A stretch of DNA of 64,000 nucleotides from Arenibacter aquaticus (GTDB taxonomy: Bacteria; Bacteroidota; Bacteroidia; Flavobacteriales; Flavobacteriaceae), in assembly GCF_003957295.1 (NCBI RefSeq), contig NZ_RQPJ01000005.1, positions 492,282 to 556,281 on the forward strand. Reading direction: 5' to 3'. Positions 19,823-28,881 of the stretch are shown piece after piece. Position 1 is the first letter of the stretch, and each line of letters begins with the position of its first letter. The notes under the pieces are model-generated. The model worked only from the letters and a program-made list of their open reading frames with translations. It had not been told where the DNA came from and did no database searches. Position numbers and translations under genes: made by a program.

Positions 19823-21046
19823 CTATCTCACCTTTAAGGTTACGATTGTAATCACGGCCAATAGTATTCCTACCACCCAAAACCTGGTTACTATCTTACT
19901 CTCGTGATACCCTTTTTTCTGGTAATGGTGATGCAAGGGGGCCATTAAGAAAATTCGTTTTCCCTCTCCAAACCTCTTCTTGCTATATTTAAAGTAACCA
20001 ACCTGCAACATTACAGAGATGGACTCCGCAAAAAAGATTCCGCATAAAACCGGAATCAACAATTCCTTTCTAATGATAATTGCAATTACAGCAATGATCC
20101 CTCCTATGGTCAGGCTTCCCGTATCGCCCATAAAGACTGTTGCGGGATAAGCATTATACCAGAGAAAACCTACCAAGGCACCTACAAATGCAGCAATAAA
20201 GACCACCACTTCACCTACCCTGGGAATAAACATGATATCCAAGTAATCGGAAAAAATAATATTCCCGGAAACAAGGGTGAAAATCCCAAGGGTAAACACT
20301 ATGATTGCCGAAGTCCCTGCGGCCAATCCGTCTATACCATCTGTAAGGTTGGCCCCATTGGAAACTGCCGTTACAATTATTATGATGATCGGAATAAACA
20401 CCAACCAGGCATAATTTTCCATTCCATCTCCCATCCAACTTATAAATCGGGCGTAATCCAACTCATTATTTTTAATAAATGGCAGAGTGGTCATGGTAGA
20501 CTTAATTTCTTTCCCAGGAACCTCCTCAAGGGTATAACTCTGGGTAATCACGGTTTTTCCGTGCTCCTTCATGGTAACATCAGGGTGAAAATACAGCACC
20601 GCCCCCACCATTAGGCCAAGTACTACCTGTCCCATTACCTTAAATCGGCCCTTTAGTCCCTCCTTGTCCTTTTTAAATATTTTTATATAATCATCCACAA
20701 AACCTATAATCCCCATCCAAATGGTAGTAACGATCAAAAGAATGATATAAATATTATCCAGGAAGCGGGCAAACAACAATACTGGAATCATTGTAGACAG
20801 TATAATGATCAAACCGCCCATGGTTGGGGTTCCTGCCTTCTGCGATTGCCCTTCCAGGCCAAGATCCCTTACGGTTTCCCCTATTTGTTGGCGCTGAAGG
20901 AAGAGTATTATCCGCTTTCCATAGACCGTAGCCAAGAGAAGTGATAACATCACCGCCAGAGCTGCCCTAAACGTAATAAACTGAAAAAGCCCCGCCCCTG
21001 GCAGTTGGTATTGATTTTCCAAATATTCGAATAGGTAGTAAAACAT
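19823..21046 (-). CDS. mraY: Phospho-MurNAc-pentapeptide translocase MraY
   Basis: A 407-residue polytopic enzyme making lipid I from UDP-MurNAc-pentapeptide and undecaprenyl phosphate. GTPTMGG (residues about 71-77), the catalytic DDYIK segment, [12 protein letters not shown] and the [12 protein letters not shown] loop are all present. It has a longer loop around residues 160-190 than E. coli MraY (360 residues), commonly seen in Bacteroidota. Confidence 0.98.
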   Translation of the reverse strand: MFYYLFEYLENQYQLPGAGLFQFITFRAALAVMLSLLLATVYGKRIILFLQRQQIGETVRDLGLEGQSQKAGTPTMGGLIIILSTMIPVLLFARFLDNIYIILLIVTTIWMGIIGFVDDYIKIFKKDKEGLKGRFKVMGQVVLGLMVGAVLYFHPDVTMKEHGKTVITQSYTLEEVPGKEIKSTMTTLPFIKNNELDYARFISWMGDGMENYAWLVFIPIIIIIVTAVSNGANLTDGIDGLAAGTSAIIVFTLGIFTLVSGNIIFSDYLDIMFIPRVGEVVVFIAAFVGALVGFLWYNAYPATVFMGDTGSLTIGGIIAVIAIIIRKELLIPVLCGIFFAESISVMLQVGYFKYSKKRFGEGKRIFLMAPLHHHYQKKGYHESKIVTRFWVVGILLAVITIVTLKVR

Positions 21047-21097
21047 TCCTGGTTTTTTGTGTTTATCGTTTTTTTTAATCTGCTATTGGCATTAGAA

Positions 21098-22561
21098 CTA
21101 TTTTCCCAAGCTCTCCAACAGCTCCTTCACCATTTTATAATCATCAAAATCCTCTCGTATCCCTTTAGTCTCCTGATAGGTTTCATGACCTTTCCCTGCT
21201 ACTAAAATGATATCCTTGGCCGCAGCCAATTGGCAGGCCGTTTTAATGGCCTGTTTCCTATTTTCTATGGACAAAATTTTCTGAACATGCTGAGGCTCCA
21301 CACCGGCCTCCATCTCCTCCATAATTACCGTGGGCGACTCGGACCTAGGGTTATCCGAGGTGAAAATAACTTTATTGCTTAAGGAGGATGCGATATGACC
21401 CATAACCGGACGCTTAGACTTGTCTCTGTCACCACCACACCCCACGACGGTGATGACGTTTTCATTTCCAGTCCTCAATGTACCGATAGTTTCAAGTACA
21501 TTTTTCAAGGCATCCGGTGTATGGGCATAATCAACAATAGCTGTAATATTTTCTTTTGATATATAATATTGAAACCTTCCGTCCACATTTTCCAATTCAC
21601 TTAGAAGACGTAAGGTTTCCAGTTTTTCCAATCCCAGCAAATCAGCCGCCCCAAAAATGGCCAACATATTATATGCATTAAAATCCCCGATCAACTTGGA
21701 CCACACCTCATTGTCATCAATTTTCAACAACTGTCCGTTAAACTGTTTTTCTAGAATTTGCCCCCTGTAATCCGCATAGGACTTCAGGGCATAGGTATAT
21801 TTCCTCGCCTTGGTATTTTGCAGCATCACCAAGCCGTTTTTATCGTCCACATTAGTCAGCGCAAAGGCCCGTTTAGAAAGTGCATCGAACAATATCTTCT
21901 TGGTATCCCTGTACTCTGCAAAAGTTTTATGGTAATCCAAATGGTCATGGGAAAGATTCGTAAAAATAGCCCCTTCAAAGGTTAGACCTTCGGTTCTTTT
22001 CTGGCTAATACCATGCGAACTCACTTCCATAAAGCAGTACTCCACTCCTGCTTCGCTCATCAACCCCAAATATTTATTAATAGTCAGTGCATCTGGGGTG
22101 GTATGCGTAGTAGCGTACTCCACTTTATCCACCATTATTTTAATAGTAGAAATGAGCCCCACCTTGTACCCAGCCTTCGTAAACAGCTGATACAACAAAC
22201 TACTTATCGTTGTCTTTCCATTGGTCCCTGTAATACCCACCAATTTTAAATTCTTCGAGGGGTTATCATAGAAATTGGAAGCCATAATAGCCAAGGCACT
22301 ATTTGCGTTATCTACCGCCACATAGGTTACCTCATCCTCCATTTGCCGTGGTAACTCCTCACATATTACAGCCCTGGCACCCGAAGCTACCGTCTGTTCT
22401 ATAAATTGATGGCCATCTGCAACCAGCCCTTTAATGGCCACAAAAACATCGTCTGTCCCCACCTTTCTGGAATCGAAACAGATATTGTTCACCATCACCG
22501 AAGTAGTTCCACTTACCGCCGATAGGCTAACCCCGTACAATATGTCTTTTAGCGACTTCAT
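21098..22561 (-). CDS. murE: UDP-MurNAc-tripeptide ligase
   Basis: A 487-residue Mur ligase adding the third stem residue. GTNGKTTISSLLY is the ATP loop, HTTPDA follows the UDP-sugar contact region, and DNPRSESP (after TSD) is the motif of enzymes specific for meso-diaminopimelate. The predicted residue is therefore mDAP. It overlaps ftsI by 4 bp. Confidence 0.97.
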   Translation of the reverse strand: MKSLKDILYGVSLSAVSGTTSVMVNNICFDSRKVGTDDVFVAIKGLVADGHQFIEQTVASGARAVICEELPRQMEDEVTYVAVDNANSALAIMASNFYDNPSKNLKLVGITGTNGKTTISSLLYQLFTKAGYKVGLISTIKIMVDKVEYATTHTTPDALTINKYLGLMSEAGVEYCFMEVSSHGISQKRTEGLTFEGAIFTNLSHDHLDYHKTFAEYRDTKKILFDALSKRAFALTNVDDKNGLVMLQNTKARKYTYALKSYADYRGQILEKQFNGQLLKIDDNEVWSKLIGDFNAYNMLAIFGAADLLGLEKLETLRLLSELENVDGRFQYYISKENITAIVDYAHTPDALKNVLETIGTLRTGNENVITVVGCGGDRDKSKRPVMGHIASSLSNKVIFTSDNPRSESPTVIMEEMEAGVEPQHVQKILSIENRKQAIKTACQLAAAKDIILVAGKGHETYQETKGIREDFDDYKMVKELLESLGK

Positions 22562-24564
22562 GATAGCTCCAATACTATTTTATTTACCTTTTTTAAATCA
22601 GTTCCCTTGGAAATAGATTGTTTCCTAACTTTTCCGTTGCCCTTTACCTCTACCTCTATTCCTAAATTTTCCAAGATAGAAATGGCATCCATACCACTCA
22701 TACCTTCCACATTGGGCACCTGTTTATATTTTTTATTGGCATCCGCATAATAACGCTGATATGCCTCATCCAACTCTTTACTGTCCACCTCATCCACATC
22801 CACTTCATCTATCTTGGGAGAACTGGCATAAATCTTTTGCGCCACGGACTTAAACACCGGCCCCGACACATCGGCCCCGTAATACCCCACACTTTTATCT
22901 GGCTCATGTATTACGACGATACAGGAATATTTAGGATTTTCAGCTGGGAAGTATCCCGCAAAAGTTGATATATACTTCATCACCTCAGGATCTTTGGAAA
23001 CGTAATTTTTTTGGGTAGTCCCCGTTTTACCTGCCATGGAGAAGTTGGGAGAATACAAGCGATGGCCAGTTCCATGCTTCTTTTCCACCACATTCTTCAA
23101 CAGCTGTTTTGCCTTGGCTGCAGTTTCCTTGGAACATATGGATGGGTTTATTACCTCCTTTTCAAATTTTATGATAGTCTTATCCCACTCCTTAACCTCT
23201 TTTATCAACCTTGGCCTTAACATTTCACCGTCATTGGCAATGGCATTGTAAAACGTTAAGGTCTGCAAAGGGGTTAATGAGACCTCGTACCCGTAGGACA
23301 TCCACGCTAGGGAAACCCCAGACCAACCCTTATCCCCTGGATAGCGAATTACCGGTTTCCCCTCTCCTTTTATAGGCAGCCCCAGCTCTCTATGCAATCC
23401 CATATTCATTAAGCGGTTCACAAATTTTTCTGGCTTATCCTTATAATTGGTGTTTATAATCTTAGCAAAGGCCGTATTGGAAGAAACCTCGAATGCCTTG
23501 GCGGCTGTAATTTTACCATAGCCCCCATATTTAGAATCCCTTACTGTCCTATTGTATACCTTATAAGTACCCTTTTCCGTATCCACTACGGTACTGGTAT
23601 CTATAACCTTATCTTCCAAGGCCACCACCATGGACATAAGCTTAAAGGTAGAACCCGGTTCATGTGACTCCCCAATGGCATAATTTAACCTTTCGTAATA
23701 TTTGCCCCCCGTGGTTCTCCCTAAATTGGAAATTGCCTTTACCTCTCCGGTCTTGGTCTCCATCACAATTACACAACCGTGTTCTGCATTGTATTTTTCC
23801 AACTGCCGCAATAAGGCATGATGGGCTATATCCTGAATATTGATATCAATGGTAGATACCACATCATAGCCATCTTTAGGCTCAACTATATTATCCCATC
23901 CTATGGGCTTCCACTGACCTTTAGCTATTTTTTGCTTCAGCCTCTTTCCTTCAACCCCTCTCAAATATTCCCCGAAGGCCCCTTCCAGACCAACCCTGGT
24001 ATAGTACCCATTCTCATCTACCCTTTCATAACCTACACTGCGCTCTGCAATTTTCCCTAAGGGATGCTCACGTACAATCTTTTGCTCAATAATTAAACCT
24101 CCCTTGTAGGGACCTTTATTAAAAAGAGGAAATTGTTTTACTGCTATATAATCGGAATAATCCAAATTACGTGCCACCAAGGCATATCTATTCTTATTTA
24201 CCTTTGCCTTTCTCAATAATTGCTGATAATGGGAAGTTGTCTTCCCAAATAATTTCGCCAAGGAATCGGACAGAGCCTTTACATTTTCCTCAAAATCCTT
24301 GTTGGAAACCGTTTCCGCATCAAAGCGAATAGTATAGCGCGAAACCGAAGTAGCCAACAAACTTCCATCATCAGAATACAAATTGCCCCTCTTGGGGGCT
24401 ATGGTAAACATCTTCTCTGTGCGGGCCATGGCCAGCTTCCGGTACTTATCCCCTTCAACCAGCTGTATGCTCACCAGCTTAACCAACACGGCCATCGCAA
24501 ACAGGAATAGAAATCCCGCCACAACGTACAACCTGGTCAATATGTTTTTCTCTGTTATTGGCAC
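22558..24564 (-). CDS. ftsI: Septal transpeptidase FtsI (PBP3) with PASTA domain
   Basis: A 668-residue class B penicillin-binding protein. One N-terminal transmembrane helix (about 11-33) precedes the dimerisation region. The active-site motifs are STFK at 305-308, SSN at 361-363 and KTG at 513-515. The last 60 residues form one PASTA domain, normal in Bacteroidota but absent from E. coli FtsI. The start codon is GTG. It cross-links septal peptidoglycan together with FtsW and lies 7 bp after the FtsL-like gene. Confidence 0.96.
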   Translation of the reverse strand: MPITEKNILTRLYVVAGFLFLFAMAVLVKLVSIQLVEGDKYRKLAMARTEKMFTIAPKRGNLYSDDGSLLATSVSRYTIRFDAETVSNKDFEENVKALSDSLAKLFGKTTSHYQQLLRKAKVNKNRYALVARNLDYSDYIAVKQFPLFNKGPYKGGLIIEQKIVREHPLGKIAERSVGYERVDENGYYTRVGLEGAFGEYLRGVEGKRLKQKIAKGQWKPIGWDNIVEPKDGYDVVSTIDINIQDIAHHALLRQLEKYNAEHGCVIVMETKTGEVKAISNLGRTTGGKYYERLNYAIGESHEPGSTFKLMSMVVALEDKVIDTSTVVDTEKGTYKVYNRTVRDSKYGGYGKITAAKAFEVSSNTAFAKIINTNYKDKPEKFVNRLMNMGLHRELGLPIKGEGKPVIRYPGDKGWSGVSLAWMSYGYEVSLTPLQTLTFYNAIANDGEMLRPRLIKEVKEWDKTIIKFEKEVINPSICSKETAAKAKQLLKNVVEKKHGTGHRLYSPNFSMAGKTGTTQKNYVSKDPEVMKYISTFAGYFPAENPKYSCIVVIHEPDKSVGYYGADVSGPVFKSVAQKIYASSPKIDEVDVDEVDSKELDEAYQRYYADANKKYKQVPNVEGMSGMDAISILENLGIEVEVKGNGKVRKQSISKGTDLKKVNKIVLELS

Positions 24565-24571
24565 TATTACC

Positions 24572-24895
24572 TTACTTGTTTTTAACCTTTATTTTTTTTG
24601 GTGGTGTTTCTGACGGAAACAAGCCTTCTTTTTCCACAATACCCATTACAGTAGACTCCAACCTCAATTCCTGCATATCGGAACGCATATCCACAAACTC
24701 ACTCCTCAACTCCCTTACCTCCTCGTCCAGGGCAGCTATTCTATGCACCTTGCCATCGGCACTGTGCGAACTGGCTATCATTACCGTAGCCAAAAAGGAC
24801 ACATAAATGATAAACATCCAATTCTTGGGGGCTCCACCACTAACCAAAAACTTCCCTCTTAGTATGTTCAACAATCCCTTTCTCATAACCATCAC
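24572..24895 (-). CDS. ftsL: FtsL-like cell division protein
   Basis: A 107-residue bitopic protein: short cytoplasmic N-terminus, one transmembrane helix (about 25-43) and a periplasmic coiled coil (about 50-85). Sequence identity is not recognisable, but topology and position between rsmH and ftsI match FtsL, which activates FtsWI. No separate FtsB is seen in the cluster. Confidence 0.8.
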   Translation of the reverse strand: MMVMRKGLLNILRGKFLVSGGAPKNWMFIIYVSFLATVMIASSHSADGKVHRIAALDEEVRELRSEFVDMRSDMQELRLESTVMGIVEKEGLFPSETPPKKIKVKNK

Positions 24896-24947
24896 AAAAA
24901 AAACCTACCTTATATATACACTTATAAAATATTAAACAGCTTTCGCT

Positions 24948-25844
24948 CTAAATCCGCTCCGCTATCCTTAATTTGGCACTTCTAGCCCTATTATTGATCT
25001 TTATCTCTTCCTTTGAAGGAACAATCAAGCCCCCTACCTTCTTTAAAGGCACCTCTATGTTACCATAAAAATCCTTTTCCGGCTCCCCTTCAAACTGCCC
25101 TGCTCTTATAAACCGCTTCACCAATCTATCTTCCAAGGAATGATAACTTATCACACTCAATCTCCCTCCTACATCCAACAACTCCGGCACCTGCTCCAAG
25201 AACTCCCTGATCACCTGTATCTCTTGGTTCACCTCTATCCGTATGGCTTGATAAATCTGCGCCAATATCTTATGCTCCCTATGCTTTGGAAGAAAACTCC
25301 CCAAAACCTCTTTTAATTGATCTGTGGTCTTTATAGGTCCAGCAGTCCTATGCGCTATAATAGCATTGGCCATGGCATTGGCGTTGCGCAAATCGCCATA
25401 CTGAAACAACACCCGTCTTAAGGCATCATAATCATATTCATTAACCACATCAAAGGCAGAGATCGCATTTTTTTTGCTCATCCTCATATCCAGATCAGCA
25501 TCGAACCGAGTAGAAAATCCTCGTTCCGCCTGATCGAATTGATGGGACGACACACCAAAATCGGCCAAAATCCCATCTACCTTCTTAATGCCATAGAACT
25601 TTAAAAACTGCTTTATATATCTAAAATTCTCATTGATCAACTGAAAGCGATCATCCTCAATTACATTTTGTAGCGCATCCTCATCCTGATCAAAAGCCAA
25701 CAACCTACCATCATCCCCCAACCGCTTCATAATCTCCCGGGAGTGGCCACCACCACCAAAGGTCACATCCACATAAATGCCATCTGGCCTAATATTGAGC
25801 CCATCAACAGACTCCTTCAACAATACCGGATTATGATAACTCAT
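24948..25844 (-). CDS. rsmH: 16S rRNA (cytosine-1402-N4) methyltransferase RsmH
   Basis: About 298 residues from the ATG at 25844, chosen because MSYHNPVLL is the classic start; a GTG 9 bp upstream is also in frame. VDVTFGGGGHS is the SAM-binding motif, LADFGVSSHQFD and SYHSLEDR are family signatures. It overlaps the end of mraZ by 14 bp. Confidence 0.97.
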   Translation of the reverse strand: MSYHNPVLLKESVDGLNIRPDGIYVDVTFGGGGHSREIMKRLGDDGRLLAFDQDEDALQNVIEDDRFQLINENFRYIKQFLKFYGIKKVDGILADFGVSSHQFDQAERGFSTRFDADLDMRMSKKNAISAFDVVNEYDYDALRRVLFQYGDLRNANAMANAIIAHRTAGPIKTTDQLKEVLGSFLPKHREHKILAQIYQAIRIEVNQEIQVIREFLEQVPELLDVGGRLSVISYHSLEDRLVKRFIRAGQFEGEPEKDFYGNIEVPLKKVGGLIVPSKEEIKINNRARSAKLRIAERI

Positions 25845-26295
25845 CTTCGTCACCCCCCATTACTTCTTCTGCCAAGCTCGCAAAGTCCTCGGCCGTTTCT
25901 TCCAATACTTTTTCGTAATTCCCTTTGTCCCAAATCTCTACAATATTTATAGCCGAACTCAAGACAACCTCCTTGGCAATCCCCGCTACTTCCACCAAAT
26001 TTTTTGGAATCAACAATCGTCCCGTGGCATCTATTTCTACTACCTTTACACCAGCGGAAAACCTTCTTATGAAATCGTTGTTTTTCTTCTTAAACCGGTT
26101 CTTTTTGTTCATTTTCTGCATCAACAAATTCCACTCTGCCATGGGATACAGTTCCAAACACGGCTGAAAAACAGATCGCTTTATTACAAAGCCTTCATTG
26201 ATCACCGGGGACATTTGATTCTTAAGCGCCACAGGAAGCATTACCCTTCCTTTGCTATCAGCCTTACAATCATATGTTCCAATGAAATTTATCAC
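25831..26295 (-). CDS. mraZ: Transcriptional regulator MraZ
   Basis: A 154-residue protein with two AbrB-like MraZ repeats: the first has YDCKADSKGRVMLPVAL, the second VEIDATGRLLIPKNL. MraZ forms a ring-shaped multimer that binds short direct repeats upstream of its own operon. It is the first gene of the dcw cluster, and a matching triple repeat lies just upstream (26344-26369), so autoregulation is likely. Confidence 0.97.
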   Translation of the reverse strand: MINFIGTYDCKADSKGRVMLPVALKNQMSPVINEGFVIKRSVFQPCLELYPMAEWNLLMQKMNKKNRFKKKNNDFIRRFSAGVKVVEIDATGRLLIPKNLVEVAGIAKEVVLSSAINIVEIWDKGNYEKVLEETAEDFASLAEEVMGGDEDELS

Positions 26296-26325
26296 TTAAA
26301 GTAGCTGGTTTTTAATTTGATAACT

Positions 26326-26333
26326 CAAAGATA
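26326..26333 (-). promoter_or_regulatory. Putative -7 box of the mraZ/dcw promoter
   Basis: TATCTTTG on the minus strand exactly fits the Bacteroidota -7 consensus TAnnTTTG, and lies 30 bp ahead of the mraZ start. The nearest TTG (26349-26351) is 15 bp away, slightly short of the usual 17-23. Confidence 0.6.
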
Positions 26334-26343
26334 TAGAAATTAT

Positions 26344-26369
26344 TACCACAATTTACCACAAAATACCAC
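26344..26369 (-). promoter_or_regulatory. Putative MraZ operator: three GTGGTA repeats, 10-bp period
   Basis: TACCAC occurs at 26344-26349, 26354-26359 and 26364-26369 (GTGGTA read in the direction of mraZ). The 10-bp period matches MraZ boxes known elsewhere (E. coli TGGGN repeats with 5-nt spacers). They overlap the expected -33 region of the promoter. Confidence 0.7.
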
Positions 26370-26506
26370 TTTGTTAATAAATTCCACACTTTATCGACCA
26401 AATACACCAATGACAACCTTAAAAAGAGTTTCTCATTCAGGGCCAAAAAAATTTTTTATATAAAAAAAATAATTTAAATATTAGGGTTCCGAAAACTTGA
26501 TTATAC

Positions 26507-26534
26507 TTGTATAATAATGAAATGCCTATATTTG
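26507..26534 (+). promoter_or_regulatory. Bacteroidota-type promoter of the hydrolase-engB genes
   Basis: TTG at 26507-26509 and TATATTTG at 26527-26534, 17 bp apart, fit the TTG/TAnnTTTG consensus exactly. The hydrolase start codon follows 26 bp further on. Confidence 0.75.
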
Positions 26535-26560
26535 CCAACTAAGAATACAAGCAATCCTTA

Positions 26561-27325
26561 ATGGAAAAAAAGATAATTAGCGAGGGGAAATTCCGATATA
26601 TTGAAATTGGTGAGGGAACACCCATTATCATATTGCACGGTCTTATGGGAGGATTGAGCAATTTCCGGGGTGTCATGGAACATTTCCCGCCTAAGGGCTA
26701 CAAAGTATTGGTCCCCGAACTTCCTATTTACGATATGCCCCTGCTAAAAACCAACGTTAAGAGCTTTGCCACTTTCCTAGAGCAGTTTATAGAGCACAAG
26801 GGTCTTAAAGATGTAATTCTTTTAGGAAATTCCTTAGGCGGTCACATAGGTCTATTACACACCAAACTTTACCCAAAAATGGTTAAGGCACTGGTTATAA
26901 CCGGCAGTTCCGGACTATATGAAAGCGCCATGGGCGACGGCTACCCCAAAAGGGGCGATTATGAGTTTATAAAGAAAAAGGCCCAAGATGTTTTTCACGA
27001 TCCAGAGGTAGCTACCAAAGAAATTGTTGACGAAGTTTTTGCGACGGTGAACGATAGGATGAAATTGGTAAAAACCTTGTCCATTGCCAAGAGTGCCATA
27101 AGACACAATATGTCCAAGGATTTACCACATATGTTGACTCCCACATGCATCATATGGGGCAAAAACGATACGGTCACCCCTCCCAATGTAGCCAAAGAGT
27201 TCCACGAACTCCTTCCCGATTCCGATTTATTTTGGATAGACAAATGTGGCCATGCTCCTATGATGGAGCATCCGGAGGAGTTTAATAAGGTCCTTGACGC
27301 TTGGTTGCAGAAGCGTAATTTTTAA
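26561..27325 (+). CDS. Alpha/beta-fold hydrolase
   Basis: A 254-residue soluble hydrolase. LHGLMGG is the oxyanion loop, GNSLGGHIG carries the nucleophile serine, WGKNDTVTPP the acid and CGHAPMMEHPEEF the catalytic histidine. It resembles esterases or carbon-carbon bond hydrolases of the BioH/MhpC type, but the substrate is unknown. It precedes engB by 37 bp on the same strand. Confidence 0.88.
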   Translation: MEKKIISEGKFRYIEIGEGTPIIILHGLMGGLSNFRGVMEHFPPKGYKVLVPELPIYDMPLLKTNVKSFATFLEQFIEHKGLKDVILLGNSLGGHIGLLHTKLYPKMVKALVITGSSGLYESAMGDGYPKRGDYEFIKKKAQDVFHDPEVATKEIVDEVFATVNDRMKLVKTLSIAKSAIRHNMSKDLPHMLTPTCIIWGKNDTVTPPNVAKEFHELLPDSDLFWIDKCGHAPMMEHPEEFNKVLDAWLQKRNF

Positions 27326-27362
27326 TTATTAGTCAGAAGCAATAAAACGTTTATTTCGCCTT

Positions 27363-27977
27363 ATGAAAATAAAGTCGGCCAACTTTGTTATGAGCAACTC
27401 CAATGTGGCAAAATGCCCAAAGGAACTCCTGCCCGAATATGCCTTTATTGGGCGCTCCAATGTAGGAAAATCTTCATTGATCAATATGCTTACCCAACGG
27501 AAAAGTCTGGCCAAAACCTCGGGCAGACCAGGTAAAACTCAGTTAATAAACCACTTTAAAATAAACGAAAATTGGTTCTTGGTAGATTTACCGGGCTACG
27601 GCTATGCCCGTGTATCCAAAAAAGACAAAAAGACCTTTCAGAAATATATCACTGACTACTTTCTGGAACGTCAACAACTGGTATGCGCCTTTGTTTTGGT
27701 CGATATTAGGCACGAACCACAAAAGGTAGATCTGGAATTTATGGAATGGATGGGCGAAAACCAGATACCCTTCTGTCTTATTTTCACCAAAGCAGACAAA
27801 TTAAAGCCCAAAGCCATAGAAAACCACGTAAACACATACCTTAAAGCCTTATTGGAAGGCGTTTGGGAAGAAGCTCCCAAATATTTTGTAACCTCCTCCT
27901 CCAACGGACTGGGCAAAGAAGAATTACTGGCGTTTATTGAGGACATCAATATCAACTACTTTAAAGAAATAAAGTAG
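27363..27977 (+). CDS. engB: Ribosome biogenesis GTPase EngB (YsxC/YihA)
   Basis: A 204-residue small GTPase of 50S subunit assembly. GRSNVGKSSLIN is the P-loop, VDLPGYGYA the G3 motif, FTKADK the G4 motif and TSSSNGLG the G5 motif; all intact. Confidence 0.96.
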   Translation: MKIKSANFVMSNSNVAKCPKELLPEYAFIGRSNVGKSSLINMLTQRKSLAKTSGRPGKTQLINHFKINENWFLVDLPGYGYARVSKKDKKTFQKYITDYFLERQQLVCAFVLVDIRHEPQKVDLEFMEWMGENQIPFCLIFTKADKLKPKAIENHVNTYLKALLEGVWEEAPKYFVTSSSNGLGKEELLAFIEDININYFKEIK

Positions 27978-28002
27978 CAGCATCTTACCCATTTTATTTA
28001 AG

Positions 28003-28410
28003 TTAAACAGTTGGACCGCCTTCTGCCGTGATGACTTGGTATTTTTGACGTATGGCCAGAATAAGATCTTCCTGACCCTGCATTTGGACTATCTCATCCC
28101 TATCCAAAAAACTGAACAATGCACCATTCATAGACACAAAGACCTTGGGCCATTTGTTTTGGCTTGCTATATAATCCGGGTATTTCTTGGAAAACTCGTC
28201 ACTATGCAAGAATTCCATGGAAACACCCCAGGATCTCCTAAAGTCTTTCCATTTCCTATTTTCGCCCATCACCCCATGGGTAATGGCACATAACCCACAA
28301 TCATAGGTTTTGGGACTTAACATTTTATGGGCACTGTCCAACAAGGCATTGGCAATGCCAGACTGGGCATTGTACACAAATACCAAACCTTCTACCACTG
28401 TATTATCCAA
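28003..28410 (-). CDS. Hypothetical CxxC protein with TTG start
   Basis: 135 residues. The only usable start is TTG at 28410, since an in-frame stop lies 30 bases upstream; the coding frame is intact and convergent with engB. The notable feature is YDCGLCAITHG, a CxxC motif with nearby His, and a segment NKWPKVFVSMNG that could form the cis-proline side of a thioredoxin-like fold. That is a guess from pattern. It lies downstream of gldC on the same strand. No function is assigned. Confidence 0.65.
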   Translation of the reverse strand: MDNTVVEGLVFVYNAQSGIANALLDSAHKMLSPKTYDCGLCAITHGVMGENRKWKDFRRSWGVSMEFLHSDEFSKKYPDYIASQNKWPKVFVSMNGALFSFLDRDEIVQMQGQEDLILAIRQKYQVITAEGGPTV

Positions 28411-28516
28411 TAGTCCGTTTGTAAGTTCTACCCTATTTTAGTCGGAACCCTTGGCAAAACTAAACAAAAAGGGGTACAATAGTTTTCTTAGCCCCCGCCT
28501 ATCGCTAAATTTAGGA

Positions 28517-28852
28517 CTATTTCTTCAACTCCAGTTTTTCTGCAAAATAATCGCAAAAATCCTTCATGGTTGCCGTCATTTTTTCATCTTGCGTAGCCTT
28601 CATAAAAGTATCCGACAAGGACACCAAGGTCTGATGAAAGAACACCTTCATCTCATCTACGGGCATATCCTTGGTCCATAAATCGATTTTTAAGGACTCC
28701 TGATTCTTGCTGTCCCAAACAGACAATAACATTGCCTTGGCCTCTTCATTGTTTATACCTCCGTCTTGGGCTGACCATGAAAGCTCCTCTGGAACCCTAT
28801 TTTCATCCAATCCAACCTTTAACGTAATTTCCGATGTATGCACTTTTGCCAT
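28517..28852 (-). CDS. gldC: Gliding motility-associated protein GldC
   Basis: A 111-residue protein matching GldC in size and in the segments HTSEITLKVGLDENRVPEEL and WTKDMPVDEMKVFFHQT. gldB lies directly upstream on the same strand, the arrangement known from Flavobacterium. GldC improves gliding but is not essential; it has no signal peptide and is likely cytoplasmic. Confidence 0.92.
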   Translation of the reverse strand: MAKVHTSEITLKVGLDENRVPEELSWSAQDGGINNEEAKAMLLSVWDSKNQESLKIDLWTKDMPVDEMKVFFHQTLVSLSDTFMKATQDEKMTATMKDFCDYFAEKLELKK

Positions 28853-28881
28853 AATTTCACTTTTTGATAATTTGTGACCTC

